Positions 17,684 to 25,762 are shown, counted from the first letter of the stretch. The stretch is DNA of 64,000 nucleotides from Pacificoceanicola onchidii (GCF_004804335.1 NZ_SRXY01000002.1:445306-509305), one strand, 5' to 3'. The notes: generated by a model from the letters alone, not told the origin. Numbers and translations are program-made.

Positions 17684-18236
17684 TTTCGTCGAAATAACCC
17701 CGCTTGGCGGAGGCGCGCCGCGCGTTCAGGAGATCAACGGTATCGTTTTGAGCGAAGTCACCGACCGCGCGCTTGCCTCCGTGGCGGCGCGGTTGGGCCA
17801 GGAAGATGAGGCCAAAGCGCTGGTGTCGGGTTTCATTGAGGCCCCGGCCCCCGATGCGGGGCGCCTGTCGGGTTCGGCCAAGTCCGCCTTCTGGACCGGG
17901 CCTGACCAATGGATGGTGGAGGCGCCGATTGAGACCCACGAGGATCTGGCGGCGGAGCTGTCTGAAAAGGCCGCATCGCGCGCAAGCGTGACGGAACAGA
18001 CCGATGGGTGGTGCCGGTTTGATCTTGAAGGTGGCGATCTTGTCGCCGTGTTTGAGATCCTCTGTCCTGTTGACCTGCGCAAAGGTCAGAAAGGCGATGC
18101 TACGCGCACATCCATTGATCATCTGGGGTGCTTTGTGCTGCGCAGGGAAACCGATCTGGTCTCGGTAATCGGCCCGCGTTCATCGGCGGGTTCCTTGTTC
18201 CATGCCCTGGAAACCGCCGTGAGAGCGGTCCGCTGA
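17676..18236 (+). CDS. mgdD: Sarcosine oxidase gamma-like subunit, candidate N-methylglutamate dehydrogenase subunit D
   Basis: 186 aa GcvT-like gamma subunit (FWTGPDQWMVEAP, then TEQTDGWCRFDLEG). Start is GTG at 17676, overlapping the alpha stop by eight bases with AAGGAG about nine bases upstream, the same style of overlap as in the first oxidase operon. Closes the tetramer gene set; followed directly by a bidirectional hairpin. Confidence 0.7.
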   Translation: MHDFVEITPLGGGAPRVQEINGIVLSEVTDRALASVAARLGQEDEAKALVSGFIEAPAPDAGRLSGSAKSAFWTGPDQWMVEAPIETHEDLAAELSEKAASRASVTEQTDGWCRFDLEGGDLVAVFEILCPVDLRKGQKGDATRTSIDHLGCFVLRRETDLVSVIGPRSSAGSLFHALETAVRAVR

Positions 18237-18245
18237 TCGCAAGGT

Positions 18246-18263
18246 CCTGACCTTCGGGTCAGG
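18246..18263. terminator. Bidirectional terminator hairpin between mgdD and the AraC-type gene
   Basis: Perfect stem CCTGACC / GGTCAGG closed by a TTCG tetraloop, placed between two converging genes. The T-tract is short, so termination strength is uncertain. Confidence 0.65.
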
Positions 18264-18265
18264 CC

Positions 18266-19264
18266 CTAAACAGACGGCACAGGCACGTTGCCCTTGACCC
18301 GGTACAGGTTGATCCGCTGACGGTCCTTGGCCGGGGTCATGCCAAAGGCGTTCTGGTAATGCAGATTGAAAGACTTGAGGCTGTTATACCCGACAACCGC
18401 TGCAATCTCGCTGATCCTGTCGTTGGAATAGAGCACGATCTGACGCGCCGCCTTCATGCGAATATCGCGAAAATAGGATGTCGGGTTTGAGCCGGTCGCC
18501 TTCTTGAAGCTGCGTTCCACATGGCGCGGAGACACGCCCAACGCTTCGGCAATCTCCGAGATCGGCATGGGGTTGGACAGATCGTTGGTAAACAGCTGGA
18601 CCGCCTGCGCCACCAGTGGCGGCAAGGTTGTCCCGGATTGATCTTCGGACTGCAAGGGGACGGCCTGCGGCACGCCGGTCCGACGCATCATCGGATGCTG
18701 GAACCAACACGCCACTTCGGTCGCAATCTGATCGCCGAGATCGCGGTCAATGATGTGCAACGCCAGATCAAAAGCCGCGGCAGCCCCGGAGGCCGTCACC
18801 AGATTGGGTCCGATTTCGACCAGTTGATCCGAGGCTTTCGCCTTGGGAAACTGGCTGCGAAAGGCGGTGTCATAACACCAATGCACCGAGATGACGTCGT
18901 TTCCGACCAACCCGCTGCGCACGAGCGGGAACACCCCGCCGCTCACCGCACCAAGGCGCGTCCCGTGTCGTGACAGGAAGCGGAGTTTTGGCGCGGATTT
19001 CTCGGAAACAAATTCAGCCGTCGGGGGAGACAACAGGATCAGAAAATCCGACGCCCCCAGTTCTGCCAGTTGCCGGGTCGGATCGAACTTCACCTCGGCG
19101 CTGGAGGATACCCGCTCGTCGGTTTCCGACACGAGATCCCAGGCAAAGGCCGTGCGTCCACATATCTCATTGGCGGCGCGCAAGGGTTCGATCAAGGATG
19201 TCAGACAGGCCATGGGAAAGCCCGGGAAGATCAGAAAATTTACCTGAGTTACGCTGTCGATCAT
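18266..19264 (-). CDS. GlxA-type transcriptional regulator (DJ-1/PfpI domain plus AraC HTH)
   Basis: 332 aa. An N-terminal class I glutamine-amidotransferase-like sensor domain (about 8-185; LIFPGFPMACLTSLIEPLR) is followed by a C-terminal AraC/XylS double HTH (about 225-320; LGVSPRHVERSFKKATG, VGYNSLKSFNLHYQNAFG). This architecture matches the GbdR/SouR/GlxA group that senses glycine betaine, dimethylglycine or sarcosine in pseudomonads. ATG at 19264 is preferred over an in-frame TTG nine bases upstream because GGAG is well spaced for it. Convergent with the mgd genes and divergent from the XRE regulator; likely controls methylamine or oxidase genes nearby. Confidence 0.85.
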   Translation of the reverse strand: MIDSVTQVNFLIFPGFPMACLTSLIEPLRAANEICGRTAFAWDLVSETDERVSSSAEVKFDPTRQLAELGASDFLILLSPPTAEFVSEKSAPKLRFLSRHGTRLGAVSGGVFPLVRSGLVGNDVISVHWCYDTAFRSQFPKAKASDQLVEIGPNLVTASGAAAAFDLALHIIDRDLGDQIATEVACWFQHPMMRRTGVPQAVPLQSEDQSGTTLPPLVAQAVQLFTNDLSNPMPISEIAEALGVSPRHVERSFKKATGSNPTSYFRDIRMKAARQIVLYSNDRISEIAAVVGYNSLKSFNLHYQNAFGMTPAKDRQRINLYRVKGNVPVPSV

Positions 19265-19315
19265 CTGGAGCAACTCCGTTTCTGCGTTTATTGCTCGACC
19301 GTCTCGCCGAGTCTA

Positions 19316-19340
19316 TCTCCTGTCAGGAAACTTTTTGCAT
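19316..19340. promoter_or_regulatory. CCTGTCAGG palindrome with AGGAAACTTTTTGCAT tract
   Basis: TCCTGTCAGGA is a perfect odd-centred palindrome (CCTGTCAGG at 19319-19327) between the divergent GlxA-type and XRE-type regulator genes. It continues into AGGAAACTTTTTGCAT. The same core occurs upstream of dmmD (24086-24094), and the second half resembles the amtB-mgsA intergenic region. Candidate operator for one of the two regulators. Confidence 0.4.
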
Positions 19341-19411
19341 TCTTATGAAAAAAGATGCTTAATTGGGATAGTGACGCGCAATAGTTGATCAAGTTAGAAA
19401 AGGATTGAACA

Positions 19412-20059
19412 TTGGTTCTGACGAAAACAGAGATGGTCACAAAACTAACGCAAGATCCACATGGCGTCCGCGACGCGCGCGAAAAAGTCCTTGAAGTGGC
19501 AATCGGACGGGTGGTGCGCGCCTATCGCAAGCAGCAGAACATCACCGTCGCTGAACTCTCCCAGTTGACGGATCTGTCGATTGGTATGCTGTCCAAGATC
19601 GAGAACGGCAACACCTCGCCGTCATTGAGCACGTTGCAGGCTCTGGCAAATGCGCTGTCCGTGCCGCTGACGTCGTTTTTCCGCGAATATGAGGAAAACC
19701 GCGAGGCGGTTCATACCAAGGCCGGGTCCGGCGTGGATGTTGATCGCGAAGGCACCCGATCGGGGCATCAATACAATCTGCTGGGGCATATCGGCGCAAA
19801 CAACAGCGGCGTGATCGTCGAGCCGTATCTCATTCAGCTGACATCGGAGTCGGATACGTTTCAGACCTTCCAGCATGGCGGGATTGAGACCATCTATATG
19901 CTCGAAGGCGAAGTTGATTACCGGCACGGATCTGACATCTACAAACTGCAACCGGGCGACACCCTGTTCTTTGATGCGGACGCGCCGCACGGGCCGGAAA
20001 CGCTCCGCGTGCTGCCGGCGAAATATCTCTCGATCATCAGCTATCCGCAGAAAGCCTGA
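19412..20059 (+). CDS. XRE family transcriptional regulator with cupin sensor domain
   Basis: 215 aa. HTH_XRE at about residues 30-90 (VAELSQLTDLSIGMLSKIENG) and a C-terminal cupin fold (about 135-205; FQHGGIETIYMLEGEVDYRHG, LQPGDTLFFDADAPHGPE). The start is either TTG at 19412, with AAGGA about eight bases upstream, or ATG at 19433 without a clear site; the former is favoured. Lies between the mgd and dmm clusters, so control of methylated-amine genes is likely but inferred. Confidence 0.88.
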   Translation: MVLTKTEMVTKLTQDPHGVRDAREKVLEVAIGRVVRAYRKQQNITVAELSQLTDLSIGMLSKIENGNTSPSLSTLQALANALSVPLTSFFREYEENREAVHTKAGSGVDVDREGTRSGHQYNLLGHIGANNSGVIVEPYLIQLTSESDTFQTFQHGGIETIYMLEGEVDYRHGSDIYKLQPGDTLFFDADAPHGPETLRVLPAKYLSIISYPQKA

Positions 20060-20071
20060 TCCCTGACGCGA

Positions 20072-20096
20072 AAAGCCCCGCAGTTTGCGGGGCTTT
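20072..20096. terminator. Strong bidirectional rho-independent terminator
   Basis: Perfect 11-base stem AAAGCCCCGCA (20072-20082) / TGCGGGGCTTT (20086-20096) with a GTT loop, between the convergent XRE gene and dmmC. A-rich and T-rich flanks allow it to work on both strands. Confidence 0.85.
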
Positions 20097-20113
20097 GTCT
20101 TGGTGATTTGCCG

Positions 20114-21181
20114 TTACTTGCTCAGGGCTGGCTCTGTGTCCAGATCTGGCCAAACGCCGGGCGACGTTGGCAGGCCATCATCATACTGGCTGAGATAATC
20201 CAGCATTTTCGGGCGGTTGTCGATGAAGCCCTTATAGGTTGCCAGCTCCTCCGGCAGGTCCCGAATGACACGGTGCAGGCGCCGCCCCCATTTGGGAACG
20301 CTGACGATGTCCTCAAAGGCGATCAGGTAGCACCGGATCGGAAAGGCCAGAGCGTTGGACCGCGGCAGACGGTAGAACGTCTGCAATTCCACCCGCAGAA
20401 ACTGTTTCTGACCGATGTTTTCCGCCGTAAGCCCGGTCTTCTGGATGCCCCATTTGTGATAGTTCTCGGGGCTGGTATCCAGCAGCGGGTTGACTGTCAT
20501 GGTCCAGTTCAGACGGCGCGCCGGAGCGCCCTGCTGAATGTTCAGAAGGAACTTCAGCGCCCGTTTGAAAATCCCCATTTCATGGGCCTTGGGAACCGGC
20601 GCGTGCCATTCGAAGAAGTTCATGCCGATGTCAAAATCCAGCGACCAGTCGGCCTGGGTGGTGACCATGCCTGCGTCCATCCACAGCATGTCATCGCGTT
20701 GATCCAGAACCGCAAAATCACCTTGGGACTGACGGGTGATATACTCCATCGGGCCAAAGGGCAGCGTCGTTTCGTCCAGGAAGGTGAAGGTATCATCAAT
20801 GCCCAGAGGCTTGTTGATCCAGCGCCATGTGTTGCCGTCGCGGTGCAGTTCGAACAGATCAGGGTAGTCTTCAGACTTTGACACCATGATCAATTCCAGA
20901 AGATCCCAGCCCGCCAGGGTCATATGCGGCAAAGATTGGCAGCGCAGCGGGTCATCGGCCAGCACAATGGCACGGTCTTTCATTTCCGAGACGTAGTGCT
21001 CATCCACGTCAAACCGTTTTTCGTAAACCGACCCTTCCGGCCCGCCCCGGTGTTGCTCCATGTTGACCGAATACATGTAGCTGTCTTCGTGAAATGGAAA
21101 CGGGAAACGCTTTACCGCCCAATCCGAATTGCGGAAGGTATAATCATCGCGGAACGTTTCGTCGTTGAATTGAATAGTCAT
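20114..21181 (-). CDS. dmmC: Dimethylamine monooxygenase subunit, heme-dependent oxidative N-demethylase family
   Basis: 355 aa, DUF3445/heme-dependent oxidative N-demethylase family. Family-typical stretches include MEQHRGGPEGSVYEKRFDVD and the later WMDAGMVTTQADWSLDFDIG. With the two preceding genes it forms the oxygen-dependent enzyme that converts dimethylamine to methylamine and formaldehyde. TAGGAG precedes the ATG at 21181. The A/B/C letters follow the gene order of described dmmDABC operons; which polypeptide carries which letter is from memory of that order. Confidence 0.82.
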   Translation of the reverse strand: MTIQFNDETFRDDYTFRNSDWAVKRFPFPFHEDSYMYSVNMEQHRGGPEGSVYEKRFDVDEHYVSEMKDRAIVLADDPLRCQSLPHMTLAGWDLLELIMVSKSEDYPDLFELHRDGNTWRWINKPLGIDDTFTFLDETTLPFGPMEYITRQSQGDFAVLDQRDDMLWMDAGMVTTQADWSLDFDIGMNFFEWHAPVPKAHEMGIFKRALKFLLNIQQGAPARRLNWTMTVNPLLDTSPENYHKWGIQKTGLTAENIGQKQFLRVELQTFYRLPRSNALAFPIRCYLIAFEDIVSVPKWGRRLHRVIRDLPEELATYKGFIDNRPKMLDYLSQYDDGLPTSPGVWPDLDTEPALSK

Positions 21182-21192
21182 TATCCGTTCTC

Positions 21193-22179
21193 CTACCGAT
21201 CAATTTCCAACGACGCGCCGACAAAGCGGCTGACGCATGGCATGATCTTTTTGCCGGAGGCCTTGACCTCGTCTTCCAGCCAATGGTCGCGGTGCACAAA
21301 CGCGCCGTCGTGTCGGATCACGTCGGTTTCGCATTGTCCGCAGGCACCGCCCCGGCACAGGTACGGGGCATCAACGCCTTCGCGCTCCAGCGCTTCGAGC
21401 AGGCTTTCGTGTTCGCCAACCGTGATGGTGCGGTCCGATTTGCACAGACGTACCTCGAAAGGCTCACCCGGTTGGGGCGCGGCAAATTCTTCGAAGTGGA
21501 CGTTGTCATCGGGCCAGCCCGCCTGCTTGGCCGTTTGGCGCACCCAGTCGATCATGCCTTTGGGGCCACAGACGTAAACATGCGTGCCGAGCGGCTGACC
21601 GTTGAGCAGGGCCTCCAAGGCGATGGCCTCGCCTTTGTCGTCCTCATAGACGTGCACCTTGTTCGGATTTTTTGTGCTGAGCTCTTCAGCATAAGATCCC
21701 AGCGCCGCGCTGCGAACGCCGTAGTGCAGCTCCCAGTTGCCGCCGATCCGGTCGAGCTGTTTGCTCATGGCAACAAACGGTGTGATGCCGATGCCGCCAG
21801 CGAGGAACAGGTGCTTGCGCGCCCGCAGGTCCAGATTGAACAGGTTCACCGGGTAGGTGATGTTCATTTGATCGCCGACATTGACGAAGTTGTGCATGAA
21901 CAAGGAACCGCCCCGCCCTTCGTCGTCCCGGCGCACGGAAATCGCGTAGGTTTCGGTGTCTTCGGGATCGCTCATCAGCGAGTAGGGGTTCAGGCGCGTG
22001 CGACCGGCGTCGTTCATCTCGACAACCGTGTGGGCCCCGCCCGAAAATGTCGGAAACGGTCCGCCGTCCTGACGCTTGAATTCAAACCGTGTGACCAGAT
22101 CGTTCACCGGGACTTTTGCGCTGACCACAACGGAGATTTTCTCGGCACCTGCCTTGGCTTTGGTCGGAGACGCGCTCAT
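21193..22179 (-). CDS. dmmB: Dimethylamine monooxygenase reductase subunit (FMN / [2Fe-2S])
   Basis: 328 aa phthalate-dioxygenase-reductase type electron-transfer protein. The flavin-binding NPYSLM segment lies near residue 65, the NAD-binding GGIGITPF near 135 and CGPKGM near 200, and the C-terminal plant-type [2Fe-2S] domain has CRGGACGQC plus a distal Cys near 315. It passes electrons from NAD(P)H to the heme subunit. Start overlaps the preceding stop as ATGA. Confidence 0.85.
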   Translation of the reverse strand: MSASPTKAKAGAEKISVVVSAKVPVNDLVTRFEFKRQDGGPFPTFSGGAHTVVEMNDAGRTRLNPYSLMSDPEDTETYAISVRRDDEGRGGSLFMHNFVNVGDQMNITYPVNLFNLDLRARKHLFLAGGIGITPFVAMSKQLDRIGGNWELHYGVRSAALGSYAEELSTKNPNKVHVYEDDKGEAIALEALLNGQPLGTHVYVCGPKGMIDWVRQTAKQAGWPDDNVHFEEFAAPQPGEPFEVRLCKSDRTITVGEHESLLEALEREGVDAPYLCRGGACGQCETDVIRHDGAFVHRDHWLEDEVKASGKKIMPCVSRFVGASLEIDR

Positions 22180-22784
22180 GAGTAAAGCTCCACTGGGTCA
22201 GGGACATTTCCGGGGTCTTCAGCGTCGATACAAACGCCCTGGTAGGCCGCGAGGCGACGGGAATAATGATCCCGCACAAAGAGATTGAGGCCGCAGTGGC
22301 TACAGACAAAGGGATCGGTCATCACGTCTTCGGTGATGCCTTTGCAGTGCACGCATTGCATGCGGCGTGCCACGGATCCGCGGTGCTCGGTCTGGATCGC
22401 GGCGGGAGCGATACCGGCCTGCATGGCCTCGCTTTGCGCCTGCCCCATCAGGCCTTCGGTACCGCTCAGATAGACTTGCAGCCCCATGCTCGCATCCGAA
22501 AAGACGCGGCGCAGACGCGGCAGCGCCGCTTCATAGCTCGGGCCGGAGTAGAACTGCGCCGGGCGAAGCGCCTTGAGCTGCTCGACATAGGTCTCCCCGG
22601 TCGCGCGCGGAATAAAAATGATATGGGCGCTGCTCATCAGCCCCGGATCTTTTTTGGCCAGATCGAGGATCGCTTCGGCGCCCTCTGCGTCGGCAACAAA
22701 CAGATGCGCATGTCCCAAACGCGGCTCAAGCGTGCCGTAAACAGGCCTGCTCATGATGCTTTCGGGGAATTGGAATTTGGACAT
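22176..22784 (-). CDS. dmmA: Dimethylamine monooxygenase accessory subunit with Cys4 zinc-ribbon-like motif
   Basis: 202 aa. N-terminal region (about 1-135) resembles a nucleotide- or flavin-binding alpha/beta fold without clear catalytic motifs (HLFVADAEGAEAILDLAKK, VYLSGTEGLMGQAQ). The C-terminus carries two CxxC pairs, CVHCKG and CSHCGLN (about residues 145-170), a rubredoxin- or zinc-ribbon-like site. It is co-translated with the reductase (ATGA overlap). Its catalytic share in the complex is not readable from sequence. Confidence 0.75.
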   Translation of the reverse strand: MSKFQFPESIMSRPVYGTLEPRLGHAHLFVADAEGAEAILDLAKKDPGLMSSAHIIFIPRATGETYVEQLKALRPAQFYSGPSYEAALPRLRRVFSDASMGLQVYLSGTEGLMGQAQSEAMQAGIAPAAIQTEHRGSVARRMQCVHCKGITEDVMTDPFVCSHCGLNLFVRDHYSRRLAAYQGVCIDAEDPGNVPDPVELYS

Positions 22785-22810
22785 TTTGGCGTCTTCTCCC
22801 TAATGCCAAA

Positions 22811-22832
22811 GAGGTGCCCGAAGGGGCACCTC
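22811..22832 (-). other. Intercistronic hairpin between dmmD and dmmA
   Basis: Perfect 9-base stem GAGGTGCCC / GGGCACCTC with a four-base loop in the 62-base dmmD-dmmA gap. No T-tract follows on the minus strand, so partial attenuation, processing or mRNA stabilisation is more likely than full termination. Confidence 0.6.
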
Positions 22833-22846
22833 AAGGGTTTGGTACA

Positions 22847-23998
22847 TTAGCCTTTTGCGGTTCGGATCGTTTTGTCCTGATCGTAGAACGGCATTTCTTC
22901 GGCTGTGGCCGCAAGCTCGGTGCCGTCCGGCTGCACCACCGTCAACGCGGTGCCCGGAACGGCAACCGCCGGATCCAACCGGGCAATGGCAACCGAATAG
23001 CCGTTCAGCTCGGAAGACAGACCGTAGGTAATGACACCCACGTCTTTGCCATCGTGATGCACGCGCGCGTTCATCTCCATCTGATCCATGGCGGACCCGC
23101 TGAGTTTCACACCGAAAATCTTGAAGCGTTCCTTGCCTTCCAGAGCATAGTGGTTCTCGGCCCCGATGAAGCCCTCCTTGCCGGGCGATACGGTGAAGTC
23201 GAGGCCCAGCTCCCACAGGCTGTCGCCCGCCGGGGTGCCATCCGCAAAGGGGAAGGTTTCCGAGTTGTCGCCCGGATAGAACAGAAGGTAGGATTCGATC
23301 CGCAGCATATCCAGCGTGCTGAACTGCGTCGGGCGCACATCGTCACCGCCTTTTTCCAGAATGGTGTCCCAGATCTCGACCGCATCTTTGGCGCGGCAGA
23401 AGATCTCGTAGCCGCGCTCGCCGGTATAGCCGGTGCGGGAGATCATCACGTCCTTGCCATAGAGGCGGGTTTGCATCAGGCCGAAATAGGCCAGATCCCG
23501 GATGCCCGGAACGTCTTTCGCAAGGATGTCCACGGCCTTGGGGCCTTGCAGGGACATGTCGTGCAGGTCGTCATCGAAAATCACCGAGCAGTTCTTGCCC
23601 GCAGCGACGGTTGTCAGCTGCTCCATCCCGGTGCCCGTACCGTGGACAACCAGCCAGGAGTTCACCGCGATGTGGTAGATGATGCAGTCGTCGATGAACA
23701 ATCCGCGGCTGTCCAGAATGGACGCATATGTGGAACGGCCCGGGGCAATTTTCTCGACGTTCCGGGTTGTGACCCGGTCGATCACATAGGCGGCGTCTTC
23801 GCCAACCACGTGCACTTTTTTCAGGCCTGAGACATCCATGAGACCGGACTTGGTGCGGATCGCCTCGTAGTCGGCTTTGGCGCGCTCTGGCGTGTGGTCA
23901 TAGAACCAGGCCGTTCCCATGCCGTTCCAGTCTTCCAGCTCTCCGCCGATTTCGGCGTGACGCTGCGCGAGCGCGGATGTTCTCCACAATATGGCCAT
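22847..23998 (-). CDS. dmmD: GcvT-like aminomethyltransferase linked to dimethylamine oxidation
   Basis: 383 aa, folate-binding GcvT fold: N-terminal part with YEAIRTKSGLMDVSGLKKVHV, the central SRTGYTGERGYEIFC signature of the family, and the C-terminal barrel. First gene of the dmmDABC order. It probably captures formaldehyde or methyl units from dimethylamine oxidation onto tetrahydrofolate. ATG at 23998 (MAILWRTSALAQRHAE) chosen; an ATG 18 bases upstream is possible. Confidence 0.82.
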   Translation of the reverse strand: MAILWRTSALAQRHAEIGGELEDWNGMGTAWFYDHTPERAKADYEAIRTKSGLMDVSGLKKVHVVGEDAAYVIDRVTTRNVEKIAPGRSTYASILDSRGLFIDDCIIYHIAVNSWLVVHGTGTGMEQLTTVAAGKNCSVIFDDDLHDMSLQGPKAVDILAKDVPGIRDLAYFGLMQTRLYGKDVMISRTGYTGERGYEIFCRAKDAVEIWDTILEKGGDDVRPTQFSTLDMLRIESYLLFYPGDNSETFPFADGTPAGDSLWELGLDFTVSPGKEGFIGAENHYALEGKERFKIFGVKLSGSAMDQMEMNARVHHDGKDVGVITYGLSSELNGYSVAIARLDPAVAVPGTALTVVQPDGTELAATAEEMPFYDQDKTIRTAKG

Positions 23999-24079
23999 GT
24001 CTAAGTACCCTGTCATTCTGGTGTGTCTGGAAGGCATTCAGGCCCAATTGGGTCCAAAAATCAACACTGCAATGCAGAT

Positions 24080-24100
24080 TTTTTTCCTGTCAGGCAAAAA
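24080..24100. promoter_or_regulatory. Near-perfect 21-base palindrome upstream of dmmD
   Basis: TTTTT-T-CCTG-T-CAGG-C-AAAAA, about 80-100 bases before the dmmD start. The core CCTGTCAGG is identical to the one in front of the XRE regulator gene (19319-19327). Candidate operator; the binder is likely one of the two regulators at 18.3-20.1 kb. Confidence 0.5.
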
Positions 24101-24136
24101 TACGGCCCTAAAGCGGAAATGCCGTTCAAAAACTGA

Positions 24137-24169
24137 CTAAAAAAAGGGCGGTCCGCCTGGACCGCCCTT
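24137..24169 (-). terminator. Rho-independent terminator of the amtB unit
   Basis: On the minus strand the stem AAGGGCGGTCC / GGACCGCCCTT (24144-24169, four-base loop) is followed by a run of T. It lies 23 bases after the small membrane-protein gene and separates that unit from dmmD. Confidence 0.85.
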
Positions 24170-24191
24170 CGGCTTTAGATCAACGATTCGC

Positions 24192-24362
24192 TTACTTGTA
24201 TTTGGCGTATTTCGCGGATTCTTTTGCCTGACCGAAGGCCAGCGCGCCAATGCAGATCAAGAGGCCGATGACGGCATAGATGCTTGGTGCCGACGTTCCT
24301 GCGCCCATGAAGATCGGGCCTGACACATCGGTCCAGCTTGATGTTTCATATGGAAATCCCAT
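24192..24362 (-). CDS. Small single-pass membrane protein downstream of amtB
   Basis: 56 aa, below common gene-calling cut-offs. The start ATG has AAGGAG eight bases upstream, and the gene lies 14 bases after the amtB stop and 23 bases before a strong terminator, so it is a genuine second cistron. The sequence shows a short polar N-terminus (MGFPYETSSWTDVSG), one hydrophobic helix at about residues 24-44 (APSIYAVIGLLICIGALAF) and a basic, tyrosine-containing tail (AKESAKYAKYK). No known domain was recognised. It may be an accessory subunit or stabiliser of the ammonium channel; function is inferred from position only. Confidence 0.8.
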   Translation of the reverse strand: MGFPYETSSWTDVSGPIFMGAGTSAPSIYAVIGLLICIGALAFGQAKESAKYAKYK

Positions 24363-24376
24363 GATGTTTCTCCTTC

Positions 24377-25762
24377 TTATTCTGCTGGGGGTGCCGAGGC
24401 GGGAATGCCTTCGGGGTAGGCTTGGGCCGGAACTTTCACGGCATCCAGACCGGCGATTTCCGCCGCTTCGGGGACGCGCAGCATTCCGACCATCTTGAGC
24501 ACCAGGGATGAGACGTACCCCGTGATCAGACCGATCGCGATGAACACCACAGCGCCCACAAGCTGGCCCATGAGGGAAACCGTGGGTGCGTCGTCGCCCA
24601 GAAGCGCCGGGTAGCCGGAGCCGAAGATGCCAAGCATCAACATGCCGTAGATACCGATGGTGCCGTGAACGGTGACCGCGCCAACAGCATCGTCGATGCC
24701 GAAGCCCTCAAGGATTTTCGCACAGGGCTTCAGCAGAACACCCGCGCCAAACGCGATGATGAAGCTCATTGCCGGGTAGTAGATATCCAAGCCGGAAGCC
24801 GCGGAGATGATCCCCGCCAGCGCGCCGGACATCATCCAGAACGGGTCTTTGGTGAACACCCAGGACCCGATGATCCCGCCAGCCACAGCCATGAGGATGT
24901 TGAAGGTCAGAGCACCCAGGTTGGTCGGTGTCCCGTAGATCGTGCTGTAGTTGCTGCCCCAGGACCACGCTTCGCCGCCAACGACGAGGCAGGCCATCAG
25001 GAAGCCCCAGAAGCCGACGATGATCAGCATCAGGCCAGTTGCGGTGAAGGGCATGTTGTGGCCCGGAATGTCATTGGCCGACCCATCCGCATTGAACTTG
25101 CCGACGCGCGGACCAAGGTTGATCAGAACGCCCAGCGCAAAGAAGGCTGCAACCGCGTGAACAAGACCAGCGGCACCAAAGTCATGCACACCCCAGTTGT
25201 TTACCAACCAGCCGTCCGCGTGCCAGCCCCAGGCCGCCGCAAGCGTCCAGGAAAAACCGCCGAGGATAATGGCGAGAATGACAAAGCCCACGGTCTGGAT
25301 CCGTTCGATCACAGCACCGGACATGATCGAAGCAGTTGTTGCGGCGAAGAGCGTGAACGCCCCCCAGAACACACCATCGATCTGGTCTTCGGTGTTCGGC
25401 CCCATGAAGTTGGAACTTTCACCCCAGGCCAGAGCAATCGAGCCAGCGTAACCCGCGCCGGAAATCTCGTTTGGCCCCGCAGAGAGCGAGAACCCTGTCG
25501 GGAACGCCCAATATACCCACCATCCGAAGTAGTAGAACGCCGGGATGACGAAGGCGAAGGCGAGAATGTTCTTCACACCCGATGACAGCGCGTTCTTGGC
25601 GCGCGAAGCCCCCATCTCATAGGCGAGAAAGCCTGCATGGATGATCACCATGAGCGGGATCGTTAGATAATAATAGGCCTCGGCGAACATTGTATTTGTC
25701 ATGTTCCCCTTAGCCTCAATTGCCGCCACCTGAGCGGCAAGTTCAGCGAGTTGTTCTTCCAC
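24377..25762 (-). CDS. amtB: Ammonium transporter (Amt family)
   Basis: 461 aa, about 11 membrane helices, Amt/MEP/Rh fold. Signature stretches include DFGAAGLVHAVAAFFALGV and the later DDAVGAVTVHGTIGIYG with the pore histidine. The best start is GTG at 25762, five bases after GGAGG; this adds an amphipathic 20-residue segment (VEEQLAELAAQVAAIEAKGN) before the ATG at 25702, which also has a reasonable site (AAGGGGA). Longer upstream readings lack any site. Divergent from mgsA. It likely recaptures ammonium released during methylamine use; methylammonium is a known transport analogue of the family. Confidence 0.9.
   Translation of the reverse strand: MEEQLAELAAQVAAIEAKGNMTNTMFAEAYYYLTIPLMVIIHAGFLAYEMGASRAKNALSSGVKNILAFAFVIPAFYYFGWWVYWAFPTGFSLSAGPNEISGAGYAGSIALAWGESSNFMGPNTEDQIDGVFWGAFTLFAATTASIMSGAVIERIQTVGFVILAIILGGFSWTLAAAWGWHADGWLVNNWGVHDFGAAGLVHAVAAFFALGVLINLGPRVGKFNADGSANDIPGHNMPFTATGLMLIIVGFWGFLMACLVVGGEAWSWGSNYSTIYGTPTNLGALTFNILMAVAGGIIGSWVFTKDPFWMMSGALAGIISAASGLDIYYPAMSFIIAFGAGVLLKPCAKILEGFGIDDAVGAVTVHGTIGIYGMLMLGIFGSGYPALLGDDAPTVSLMGQLVGAVVFIAIGLITGYVSSLVLKMVGMLRVPEAAEIAGLDAVKVPAQAYPEGIPASAPPAE

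Noticed and set aside
4703-18236. Recent duplication of the sarcosine-oxidase operon
   Set aside because: The two sets differ in subunit length and motifs throughout and in flanking genes; ancient paralogy fits better than a recent repeat.
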